The translations under genes were made by a program, and so were the position numbers. 64,000 nt of DNA from Xylophilus ampelinus (GTDB lineage Bacteria; Pseudomonadota; Gammaproteobacteria; Burkholderiales; Burkholderiaceae_C). The notes under the pieces were generated by a model. The model saw only the letters and a list, made by a program, of their open reading frames with translations. It did no database searches and had not been told where the DNA came from. Shown here piece after piece: positions 46,679 to 54,354 of this stretch; positions within the stretch are counted from its first letter, which is position 1, and each line of letters opens with the position of its first letter. Where the stretch lies: the NCBI RefSeq assembly GCF_003217575.1, contig NZ_QJTC01000008.1, positions 1 through 64,000 on the forward strand, read 5' to 3'.

Positions 46679-47968
46679 CTAGACCAGCCGTTCCTTGTGG
46701 AACGTGTCCTCGGCCGATTCCCGTTCCCGGATCAGGTGCACCCGGTCGCCGTCGACCAGCACCTCGGCCGCCCGGCCGCGGGTGTTGTAGTTGCTCGACA
46801 TGCTCATGCAGTACGCGCCGGCCGACAGCACCGCCAGCCGGTCGCCGGCCCGTACCGGCCCCAGGTGGCGGTCGCGGCCGATCCAGTCGCCGCTCTCGCA
46901 GATCGGGCCGACCACATCGTAGTCCGCCGGGCGCCCGGCCGCACCGGACGTGCGCTCCAGCGGCACGATCGCCTGGTACGCCTGGTACATCGCAGGACGG
47001 GGCAGGTCGTTCATCGCGGCGTCGACGATGCAGAAGTTCTTCTGCTCGCCGGGCTTCAGGTACAGCACCTCGGTCAGGCAGACGCCGGCGTTGCCGACCA
47101 GCGAGCGGCCCGGCTCGATCATCAGCTTGCGGTCGCCGTAGCCGCGGGCGTCGATCTTGGCGAGCAGCTTCGCCCACAGCGCGTCGGCCGCGGGCGGCGT
47201 GTCGCCTTGGTAGTCGATGCCCAGGCCGCCGCCGAAGTCGATGTGCTGCAGCGGCGGCACGCCCGCCGCCTCGATGGCGGCCACCAGGTCGAGGATGCGG
47301 TCCATCGCATCGAGGTACGGGCTCTCCTGCGTGATCTGGGAGCCGATGTGGCAGTCGATGCCGACCACCCGCAGGCCGCTCAGCGACGCGGCGCGCTGGT
47401 AGGTGGCCACGGTTTCCTCGTGCGCCACGCCGAACTTGTTGTCCTTCAGGCCGGTCGAGATGTAGGGGTGCGTCTGCGGATCGACGTTCGGGTTGACGCG
47501 AACGCTCACCGGCGCCCGCACGCCCAACTCTGTCGCCACCTCGTGCAGCACCTCCAGCTCGGCGGTGCTCTCGACGTTGAAGCAGCCGATGCCGGCCTCG
47601 AGCGCGGTGCGCATTTCGGCGCGGGTCTTGCCGACGCCCGAGAAGATCACCTTGCGAGGATCGCCGCCGGCGGCGATCACCCGCTTCAGCTCGCCGGCCG
47701 AGACGATGTCGAAGCCGCAGCCCGCCCGGGCGAAGACCTGCAGCACGCCGAGCGACGAGTTGGCCTTCATCGCATAGCAGATCCGCGCATCGCGGCCGGC
47801 GAAGCCGCGCTGGTAGGCGGCAAGCGCGGACAGCATCGACGCCTTGGAATAAGCGAAGAGCGGCGTGCCGTGGCGGGCGGCTAGGTCGGACAGGCGCACC
47901 TCTTCCAGGAAGAGCGTGTCGCCGCGGTAGGCCAGCTGGGGCTGGCCGGGCAGGGCGGTGAGGGTCAT
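46679..47968 (-). CDS. lysA: Diaminopimelate decarboxylase
   Basis: The 429-residue protein is full length for LysA, the last enzyme of lysine biosynthesis, a PLP-dependent fold-III decarboxylase. The PLP lysine is K68 in CYAMKANSS. HIDFGGGLGIDY and EPGRSLVGNAG bind the cofactor phosphate, and GPICESGDWIG provides the catalytic cysteine. I chose ATG 47968, which lies in an ATGA overlap with the lptM-like gene; an extended upstream frame does not match the family. The lptM-lysA order and divergent cyaY are typical of proteobacteria. Confidence 0.95.
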   Translation of the reverse strand: MTLTALPGQPQLAYRGDTLFLEEVRLSDLAARHGTPLFAYSKASMLSALAAYQRGFAGRDARICYAMKANSSLGVLQVFARAGCGFDIVSAGELKRVIAAGGDPRKVIFSGVGKTRAEMRTALEAGIGCFNVESTAELEVLHEVATELGVRAPVSVRVNPNVDPQTHPYISTGLKDNKFGVAHEETVATYQRAASLSGLRVVGIDCHIGSQITQESPYLDAMDRILDLVAAIEAAGVPPLQHIDFGGGLGIDYQGDTPPAADALWAKLLAKIDARGYGDRKLMIEPGRSLVGNAGVCLTEVLYLKPGEQKNFCIVDAAMNDLPRPAMYQAYQAIVPLERTSGAAGRPADYDVVGPICESGDWIGRDRHLGPVRAGDRLAVLSAGAYCMSMSSNYNTRGRAAEVLVDGDRVHLIRERESAEDTFHKERLV

Positions 47969-48288
47969 GGGGTGTTGTGGGGTGCCGTGACGGACGGCAT
48001 GGTGCTCTCGGGCACCATCATCAGGTCGTACGACTGCTCGGTCGTGGGCGGAGTGGCGGGTGCGGCGGAGGTGGTCGGTGCGGCCGGGGTGCCCGAGGCG
48101 GCCTTCCTCTGCTGCGGGTCGCCGGTTACGCGGAACTTCAGTGTCTCGACAAGGGTGGCGCGGTTGGCGGCGGCCGGTCCTTGCGGAAACAGCAGCGGCC
48201 CCTTCTGGCCGCAGCCGGAGAGCGCCGCCGCACTGCCGGCAAGGACAAGCGCTCTCACTAGAATTCCGTGGACTTTCAACATCCGCAA
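47965..48288 (-). CDS. lptM: LptM (YifL)-like small lipoprotein
   Basis: The 107-residue lipoprotein has a signal with lipobox [13 protein letters not shown], the hallmark of LptM, which assists maturation of the LPS translocon LptDE at the outer membrane. After the conserved stretch the tail is Ala/Thr/Pro-rich and longer than in E. coli LptM. The start may be ATG 48288 or 48282. It overlaps lysA by four bases and is divergent from cyaY, whose start lies only five bases away, so the two promoters must overlap the reading frames. Confidence 0.85.
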   Translation of the reverse strand: MRMLKVHGILVRALVLAGSAAALSGCGQKGPLLFPQGPAAANRATLVETLKFRVTGDPQQRKAASGTPAAPTTSAAPATPPTTEQSYDLMMVPESTMPSVTAPHNTP

Positions 48289-48293
48289 ATTGT

Positions 48294-48635
48294 ATGACCG
48301 ACCTCGAATTCCTCGACCGCGCCGAGCACCTCCTGCAGACCGTGGAGGAAAGCTGCGACCGGGTGAACGAGGAGACCGATGCCGACATCGACAGCCAGCG
48401 CTCCGGCGGCATGGTCACGCTCACCTTCCGCAACCGCAGCCAGCTGGTGCTCAACATGCAGCGTCCGCTGCACGAACTCTGGCTGGCCGCCCGCTCCGGC
48501 GGCTACCATTTCAAATGGAGCGGCGACACCTGGCAGGACACCAAGGGCGAGGGCGAACTGCTCGCCATCCTTCAACGCGAGACCGCCGCCCAGGCCGGCG
48601 TGGCGATCGATTTCGGCGACACCCCTCGCAACTAG
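48294..48635 (+). CDS. cyaY: Frataxin-like iron protein CyaY
   Basis: The 113-residue protein is a bacterial frataxin, which regulates iron-sulphur cluster assembly through IscS. It begins [14 protein letters not shown], with an acidic first helix ([17 protein letters not shown]) that binds iron. The beta-sheet blocks [16 protein letters not shown] and [16 protein letters not shown] follow. Length is typical. The ATG at 48294 lies close to the divergent lptM start. Downstream, a dispersed repeat separates it from the convergent mrcA. Confidence 0.93.
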   Translation: MTDLEFLDRAEHLLQTVEESCDRVNEETDADIDSQRSGGMVTLTFRNRSQLVLNMQRPLHELWLAARSGGYHFKWSGDTWQDTKGEGELLAILQRETAAQAGVAIDFGDTPRN

Positions 48636-48651
48636 CGAGTCTCCCAAACCA

Positions 48652-48744
48652 GGGATGCCGTGGAACCGGCTCTGCCGGGCCACCGGTATCGCCCCCGGTA
48701 GGGGGTAGGCGAAGACACGCAGTGCGGAGCCTGGGGGCGAGCCT
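48652..48744 (-). repeat. Dispersed GC-rich 3' repeat, copy C
   Basis: On the minus strand it starts at the mrcA stop and reads CCCCCAGGCTCCGCACTGCG, TGTCTTCGCC, CCCCCTACCGGGGGCGATAC and CCCGGCAGAGCCGG. The block order matches copies A and B. It lies between convergent cyaY and mrcA. Confidence 0.75.
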
Positions 48745-51163
48745 AGTTCTTGAACAGATCGAGGATGCGGTTGCGCTCTTCGGGCGCCGGCGCCGACTGC
48801 TGCGCACCGGGGTCGGTCTCACCGCCAGCGGCCTCGGTACCCAGGCTCGGGATGCCGCCGTTGCGGGCGTATTCGTCGTAGAACCATTCGCCGCCCACGT
48901 TCACCACGCCGGCAGGCGGCTGCATCTCGGCCACCGGTACGCCCTTCAGGGCGTGCTCCATGAAGCTGATCCACACCGGCAGGCTCAGGCCGCCGCCGGT
49001 CTCGCGGTCGCCCAGGTTGCGCGGGGTGTCGTAGCCGATCCAGGAGATCGCGGCCAGCGTCGGCTGGAAGCCGGCGAACCAGGCATCCATCGAGTCGTTG
49101 GTGGTGCCGGTCTTGCCGTAGATGTCTGGCCGTTTCAATGCCGCCTGGGCACGGGCCGCGGTGCCGTAGCGGGCCACCGACTGCAGCAGGCTGTCCATCA
49201 CGAAGGCGTTGCGCGGGTCGATCGTCTGGTTGCTCTGGTCCAGCGGCGGGGGCGTGGTTTCCAGCAGCACGCGGCCCTTCTGGTCGGTCACTTTGGCTAC
49301 CAGCCACGGGTTGACCCGGTGGCCGCCGTTGGCGAAGACCGAGTAGCCCGCGGCCAGCTGCATCGGCGTGACCGCACCGGCGCCGAGGGCCATCGGCAGG
49401 TAGGCCGGGTGCTTGTCGGCGTCGAAACCGAAGCGGGTGATCCAGTCCTGGCCGTACTTGGTGCCGATCGACTGCAGGATGCGGATCGACACCATGTTCT
49501 TGGATTTCTCCAGCGCCTTGCGCATCGACATCGGCCCGTCGAAGGTGCCGCCGTAATTCTTCGGCTCCCACGGCTGGCCGCCGGTGGTGCCGGCATCGAA
49601 GAACAGCGGGCCGTCGTTGATCACGGTGGCGGGCGTGAAGCCCTTCTCCAGCGCCGCGGAGTAGATGAAGGGCTTGAAGCTCGAGCCCGGCTGCCGCCAC
49701 GCCTGCGTCACATGGTTGAACTTGTTCTTGCCGAAATCGAAGCCGCCCACCAGGGCCTTGACCGCACCGGTGCGCGGGTCGAGCGCGACGAAGGCGCCTT
49801 CGACCTCGGGAATCTGGGTGATCTCCCAGGTGTCCTTGGGCGTCTTGACAACCCGGACCACCGCGCCGCGCCGCAGCCGGATGTTAGGGGCGGCCTTGTC
49901 GCTCAGGCCCGATTGCGCGGGGCGCAGACCTTCGCCGGTGATCTCGATCCGGTCGCCGCCGGGCCGCATCGCCACGATCTTCTTCGGGCCGGCTTCCAGC
50001 ACCACGGCGGTCAGCACGTCGCCGTTGTCGGGGCGGTCGGCCAGGGCATCGTCTACCGCCTCGTCGAGCTCGTTGCCGCTGGCGGGCAGGGCGACGAACT
50101 CTTCGGGACCGCGGTAGATCTGGCGGCGTTCGTAGTCCATCAGGCCCTTGCGCAGGGCGCGGTAGGCCGCGTCCTGGTCGCCGGCGTTCACCGTGGTATA
50201 GACGTTCAGGCCGCGGGTATAGGCCTCGTTGCCGTACTGCGAGAAAATCAGCTGGCGCACCATCTCGGCGATGTACTCGGCATGGACCCGGGTGGTGTCG
50301 GGGCCGGTGCGGATCTTCAGCTCTTCTGTGCGGGCCTCTTTGGCCGCGTCTCGGGTGATGAAACCTGCTTCTTCCATCCGGTCGACGATGTAGAGCTGCC
50401 GGCCGCGGGCGCGGCGCGGGTTGTTGATCGGGTTGTTGGCGGTGGGGGCCTTGGGCAGGCCGGCCAGCATCGCGGCCTCGGCCACGGTGATCTTCTGCAG
50501 CGGCTTGCCGAAATAGGCCTCGGATGCGGCGGCGAAGCCGTAGGCACGGTTACCCAGGTAGATCTGGTTCATGTAGATCTCCAGGATCCGGTCCTTCGAG
50601 AGCATGTGCTCCAGCTTGAAGGTCAACAGGATTTCGTAGATCTTGCGGGTGAAGGTCTTTTCCGAAGACAGGTACACATTGCGCGCCACCTGCATCGTGA
50701 TCGTCGAGGCGCCCTGGCTCTTGGCCCTATTCAAATTTGCCAGGCCGGCCCGCAAAACCCCCTTGTAATCCACCCCTCCGTGGCTGTAGAAGCTGGTGTC
50801 CTCGGCGGCCAGCACCGCATCGATCATCACCTTGGGGATGTCGGCGATCGGGGTAAGGTTGCGTCGCTCCTCGCCGAACTCGCCCAGCAGGGCACCTTCG
50901 GTCGAATACACCCGCAGCGGCAGCTTGGGCCGATAGTCGGCAAGGTCGGAGATGTCGGGCAGGTTGGGATAGGCCACGGCCAGGGCCACCGCGACGACCA
51001 GCACCAGCGACACTGCACCCGCCACGACCAACCCCACCATCGCCAGCAGGGCACGCAGCAGCCAGGTAAGCCATCCTGCCTTGCCGAGCGAGACCAGCTT
51101 ATCTTTCTGTGGGCGGCGCGGAGAGCCCTGTGGCGCGTCCGGAGAGTTCGGGGAGGAGGGCAT
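48743..51163 (-). CDS. mrcA: Penicillin-binding protein 1A, bifunctional
   Basis: The 806-residue protein makes peptidoglycan at the inner membrane. After a basic cytoplasmic tail and one membrane helix (about 35-65), the glycosyltransferase domain shows EDTSFYSHGGVDYKG with the catalytic glutamate, GASTITMQVARN and KILEIYLN-type KDRILEIYMNQIYLG. An OB-like insert follows. The transpeptidase domain has the nucleophile motif SSFKPF, then SKN and KTGTT. The C-terminus ends in a short acidic tail. It is divergent from pilM, the usual arrangement in many proteobacteria. Nothing is missing. Confidence 0.95.
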   Translation of the reverse strand: MPSSPNSPDAPQGSPRRPQKDKLVSLGKAGWLTWLLRALLAMVGLVVAGAVSLVLVVAVALAVAYPNLPDISDLADYRPKLPLRVYSTEGALLGEFGEERRNLTPIADIPKVMIDAVLAAEDTSFYSHGGVDYKGVLRAGLANLNRAKSQGASTITMQVARNVYLSSEKTFTRKIYEILLTFKLEHMLSKDRILEIYMNQIYLGNRAYGFAAASEAYFGKPLQKITVAEAAMLAGLPKAPTANNPINNPRRARGRQLYIVDRMEEAGFITRDAAKEARTEELKIRTGPDTTRVHAEYIAEMVRQLIFSQYGNEAYTRGLNVYTTVNAGDQDAAYRALRKGLMDYERRQIYRGPEEFVALPASGNELDEAVDDALADRPDNGDVLTAVVLEAGPKKIVAMRPGGDRIEITGEGLRPAQSGLSDKAAPNIRLRRGAVVRVVKTPKDTWEITQIPEVEGAFVALDPRTGAVKALVGGFDFGKNKFNHVTQAWRQPGSSFKPFIYSAALEKGFTPATVINDGPLFFDAGTTGGQPWEPKNYGGTFDGPMSMRKALEKSKNMVSIRILQSIGTKYGQDWITRFGFDADKHPAYLPMALGAGAVTPMQLAAGYSVFANGGHRVNPWLVAKVTDQKGRVLLETTPPPLDQSNQTIDPRNAFVMDSLLQSVARYGTAARAQAALKRPDIYGKTGTTNDSMDAWFAGFQPTLAAISWIGYDTPRNLGDRETGGGLSLPVWISFMEHALKGVPVAEMQPPAGVVNVGGEWFYDEYARNGGIPSLGTEAAGGETDPGAQQSAPAPEERNRILDLFKN

Positions 51164-51408
51164 GGCGTCTCGCGTTTTGGTAACCGCGCATTATAAAAAT
51201 TGCGGCAGGACATGGGCGCCCGGGTCTTCAACCAGCGGCAGGGCAGCGGTTGTCGCCGGGGCATATTGCAGAGAACGTATTGTTTTGACAACGAGCAGCG
51301 GCAGACGAAGCACCTGAGCATGGAGATTCCGAAAAGTTACTGATAGCATCGGTGTCAAGTGTTAGCTTTTGTTGCGTTGTTTTTTCCAATTCACTTCAGG
51401 GGGCCGAC

Positions 51409-52488
51409 TTGATCTCTTCGGGGTCGCTGTTCAAGCGCCAAGCCGCGCCGCTGCTGGGCATAGATATCAGTTCCTCCAGTGCCAAGCTGGTGGAGCTAGG
51501 ACGCAACAAGAGCGGCCAGTGGGTGCTCGAGCGCTGCGCGATCGAACCGCTGGAGCGCGGCTGGATTGTCGACGGTAACGTCGAGAAGTTCGACGAAGTC
51601 GCCGAAGCGGTGCGTCGCCTGGTCAAGAAGAGCGGTGCCCGAGCCAAGCATGTCGCCCTGGCGCTGCCCTCGTCTGCCGTGATCACCAAGAAGATCGTGC
51701 TGCCCGAAGGCCTGAGCGAACTGGAACTCGAAGTCCAGGTCGAATCCGAAGCCAGCCAGTACATACCCTTCTCGCTCGACGAGGTGAGCCTCGATTTCTG
51801 CGTGATCGGCCCCAGCGCCGGTTCGCCGGGCGATGTCGAGGTGTTGATCGCCGCGTCGCGCCGCGAGAAGGTGCAGGACCGCCAGGGCCTGGCCGAGGCC
51901 GCCGGCCTGAAGCCGGTGGTGCTCGACATCGAATCCTATGCCGCCCGCCTCGCCGCCGGCCGCCTGCTGGAAACCTTGCCGGTGCACGGTGTCGGCGCGG
52001 TGGTGGCACTGTTCAAGATCGGCGGCGCTGCCAGCGGCCTGCAGGTCATCCGCAACGACGAGGTGCTCTACGAGCGCGAGCAGGCCTTCGGCGGCGGCCA
52101 GCTGACCCAGTTGATCGTGCGCCAATACGGCTTCTCGCCGGAAGAGGCCGAATCCAAGAAGCGCAACGCCGAGCTGCCCGACGACTACGACACCGCCGTG
52201 CTGCGTCCGTTCGTCGACAACATGGCCGCCGAAGTCGTGCGGGCGTTGCAGTTCTTCTTCACCAGTACGCCTTACAACCGGGTCGACCACGTGATGCTGG
52301 CCGGCGGTTCCGCATCGCTGCCCGGCCTAGCTGAGGCGGTCGCCCGCCAGTCGGGCTTCGCCTGCAGCCTGGCCAATCCTTTCGAAGGCATGGAGGTCGG
52401 CTCGTCGGTCCGCGCCAAGAAGGCCGTCCAGCAGTCCGCGTCCTATCTCACCGCCTGCGGCCTGGCCATGCGGAGGTTCTTGCAGTGA
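51409..52488 (+). CDS. pilM: Type IV pilus inner-membrane platform protein PilM
   Basis: The 359-residue protein is an actin-like cytoplasmic ATPase that docks to PilN. It begins with a TTG start: ISSGSLFKRQAAPLLGIDISSSSAKLVELG matches the family start, and AGGGGG lies just upstream of the TTG at 51409. ATP-binding blocks include GIDISSSS near the N-terminus, HVALALPSSAVITKKI and MLAGGSASLPGL. It overlaps pilN by four bases. The divergent mrcA promoter region lies upstream (51164-51408), in which no other gene is seen. Confidence 0.93.
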   Translation: MISSGSLFKRQAAPLLGIDISSSSAKLVELGRNKSGQWVLERCAIEPLERGWIVDGNVEKFDEVAEAVRRLVKKSGARAKHVALALPSSAVITKKIVLPEGLSELELEVQVESEASQYIPFSLDEVSLDFCVIGPSAGSPGDVEVLIAASRREKVQDRQGLAEAAGLKPVVLDIESYAARLAAGRLLETLPVHGVGAVVALFKIGGAASGLQVIRNDEVLYEREQAFGGGQLTQLIVRQYGFSPEEAESKKRNAELPDDYDTAVLRPFVDNMAAEVVRALQFFFTSTPYNRVDHVMLAGGSASLPGLAEAVARQSGFACSLANPFEGMEVGSSVRAKKAVQQSASYLTACGLAMRRFLQ

Positions 52489-53129
52489 TTCTGATCAACC
52501 TGCTGCCGCACCGCGAGGCGGCCCGCAAGCGCCGGCGCGATGCGTTCAACGCCTCACTGGTCGCGTCGGCCCTGGTCGGTGCGCTGATCGCCGGCGGCAT
52601 CTACCTCTGGTACCAAGCCCAGATCGACGACCAGCAAGGGCGCAACCGGTTCCTGCAGACCGAAATCTCGCGTCTCGAGTCGCAGATCAAGGAAATCGCC
52701 AGTCTCGAATCCGAGATCGCCGCGCTGCGCGCCCGCCAGAAGGCGGTCGAAGACCTGCAGTCCGACCGCAACCTGCAGGTGTACCTGCTCAACGAACTGG
52801 TCAAGCAGCTGCCCGACGGGGTTTACCTGACCGACCTCAAGCAGGTCGAGCAGAACGTCACGATCAAGGGCTCGGCCCAGTCGAACGAACGGGTGTCCGA
52901 ACTGCTTCGCAACCTGGGCAGCGGCACGCCGTGGTTCGCGCAGCCGCAACTGGTGGAAATCGTCACAGGCACGGTCGCTCTGTCGACCCGGGACCAACGC
53001 CGCGTCGCCAATTTCACGATCTCGCTGCGGCTGCTGCGCTCCAGCGAGGTGCAGGCGGCCGAAGCCGCTGCCAAGCGCGCGACGCCGGCGGCCGTGCCCG
53101 CCACCAATCCCGCGGCCGTCCGCCCCTGA
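52485..53129 (+). CDS. pilN: Type IV pilus protein PilN
   Basis: The 214-residue protein starts with GTG at 52485 in the overlap with pilM. It has the PilN signature INLLPHREAARKRRR, which binds PilM, one membrane helix (about 25-45), a coiled-coil (LQTEISRLESQIKEIASLESEI) and a periplasmic ferredoxin-like domain. The C-terminal tail is Ala/Pro-rich. It forms the PilMNOP alignment complex between inner membrane and secretin. Confidence 0.93.
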   Translation: MILINLLPHREAARKRRRDAFNASLVASALVGALIAGGIYLWYQAQIDDQQGRNRFLQTEISRLESQIKEIASLESEIAALRARQKAVEDLQSDRNLQVYLLNELVKQLPDGVYLTDLKQVEQNVTIKGSAQSNERVSELLRNLGSGTPWFAQPQLVEIVTGTVALSTRDQRRVANFTISLRLLRSSEVQAAEAAAKRATPAAVPATNPAAVRP

Positions 53130-53137
53130 GGTTAGCC

Positions 53138-53818
53138 ATGGCCACCCGCAAGTCCCCCAAAGTGCCGTCGATCCAGCTCGACCAGCTGTCGCACCAGTTC
53201 CGCAACCTCGACCGCAAGGATCCTTCGCTCTGGCCGATCGTGCCGCGCGGTCTGCTGTACGTACTGCTGGCCGCGGCGGTGGTCGGCGCATTGTGGTACC
53301 TGTGGCTATCCGACTACCAGACCCAGCTGGACTCCGAGGTCGCCAAGGAAGAAACGCTGCGCAAGGACTACCAGGTCAAGCTGGCCAAGGCGGTCAACCT
53401 CGAAGCGTTGAAGCAGCAGCGCGAGCAGGTGCAGCAGTACGTGCTGCAGCTCGAGAAGCAGCTGCCGAGCAAGTCCGAAATGTCGGCGCTGCTGTCGGAC
53501 ATCAACCAGGCCGGCCTCGGCCGCAGCCTGCAGTTCGAATTGTTCCGTCCGGGCGAGATTCGGGTGCGCGAATACTACGCCGAGCTGCCGATCGCGGTGC
53601 GGGTCACCGGCCGCTACCACGACATGGGTGCTTTCGCCTCCGACATCGCCCATCTCTCCCGCATCGTGACGCTCAACAACCTCTCCATTTCGCCGGTCAA
53701 GGAAAAAGACAAGGACGGTCTCGTGATGGACGTGACCGCCCGCACTTTCCGCTACCTCGACGCGGACGAAATCGCCGCCCAGCGCAAGGCCACGGCCGCA
53801 CCGGGAGCTGCCAAATGA
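53138..53818 (+). CDS. pilO: Type IV pilus protein PilO
   Basis: The 226-residue protein has one membrane helix (GLLYVLLAAAVVGALWYLWL, about 38-57), a coiled-coil (ALKQQREQVQQYVLQLEKQL) and a periplasmic ferredoxin-like domain ending in VMDVTARTFRYL. PilO pairs with PilN. The ATG at 53138 lies eight bases after the pilN stop. It overlaps pilP by four bases (ATGA). Confidence 0.92.
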   Translation: MATRKSPKVPSIQLDQLSHQFRNLDRKDPSLWPIVPRGLLYVLLAAAVVGALWYLWLSDYQTQLDSEVAKEETLRKDYQVKLAKAVNLEALKQQREQVQQYVLQLEKQLPSKSEMSALLSDINQAGLGRSLQFELFRPGEIRVREYYAELPIAVRVTGRYHDMGAFASDIAHLSRIVTLNNLSISPVKEKDKDGLVMDVTARTFRYLDADEIAAQRKATAAPGAAK

Positions 53819-54354
53819 TGCGCAACTTCGGATGGCTCGCCGTGTGCACGGCGCTCCTCGGCGGCTGCGCCGGGTCGGGCCAGGAGGAAATCCAGGCCTG
53901 GATGAACGAGCAGAAGGTGCAGACGCGGCCGCGCATCACGCCGCTGACCGAGCCCAAGCAGTTCACGCCGCAGGACTACACCCAGCAGAACACGGTCGAT
54001 CCTTTCAACGTGGAGAAGCTCACGCAGGCGTTGCGCCGCGACTCCTCGCGTTCGACGGCCAACGAAACGCTGATCACGCCGGAAATGCAGCGCCGCAAGG
54101 AGCCGCTCGAAGCCTTCCCGCTCGATGCGATGGCGATGGTCGGCAGCATGGTGAAAGCTGGCCAGCCCGTCGGGCTGGTGCGAGCGAACAACCTGCTCTA
54201 CCAGGTGCGGGCGGGCGAGTACCTCGGCCAGAACTTCGGTCGGGTGTTGAAGATTACGGAAACTGAAATTACGTTGCGCGAGATCGTGCCAGACGCCACC
54301 GGCGACTGGGTGGAGCGCGTCACGAGCTTGCAGCTGCAGGAAAGGTCGAAATGA
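53815..54354 (+). CDS. pilP: Type IV pilus lipoprotein PilP
   Basis: The 179-residue lipoprotein has lipobox LLGGC with the acylated cysteine near residue 18. PilP links PilNO to the secretin PilQ. The unstructured region contains YTQQNTVDPFNVEKLTQAL, and the C-terminal beta-domain has GQPVGLVRANNLLYQVRAGE, GQNFGRV and TLREIV. It starts in an ATGA overlap with pilO and overlaps pilQ in the same way, so the five genes are translationally coupled. Confidence 0.92.
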   Translation: MMRNFGWLAVCTALLGGCAGSGQEEIQAWMNEQKVQTRPRITPLTEPKQFTPQDYTQQNTVDPFNVEKLTQALRRDSSRSTANETLITPEMQRRKEPLEAFPLDAMAMVGSMVKAGQPVGLVRANNLLYQVRAGEYLGQNFGRVLKITETEITLREIVPDATGDWVERVTSLQLQERSK

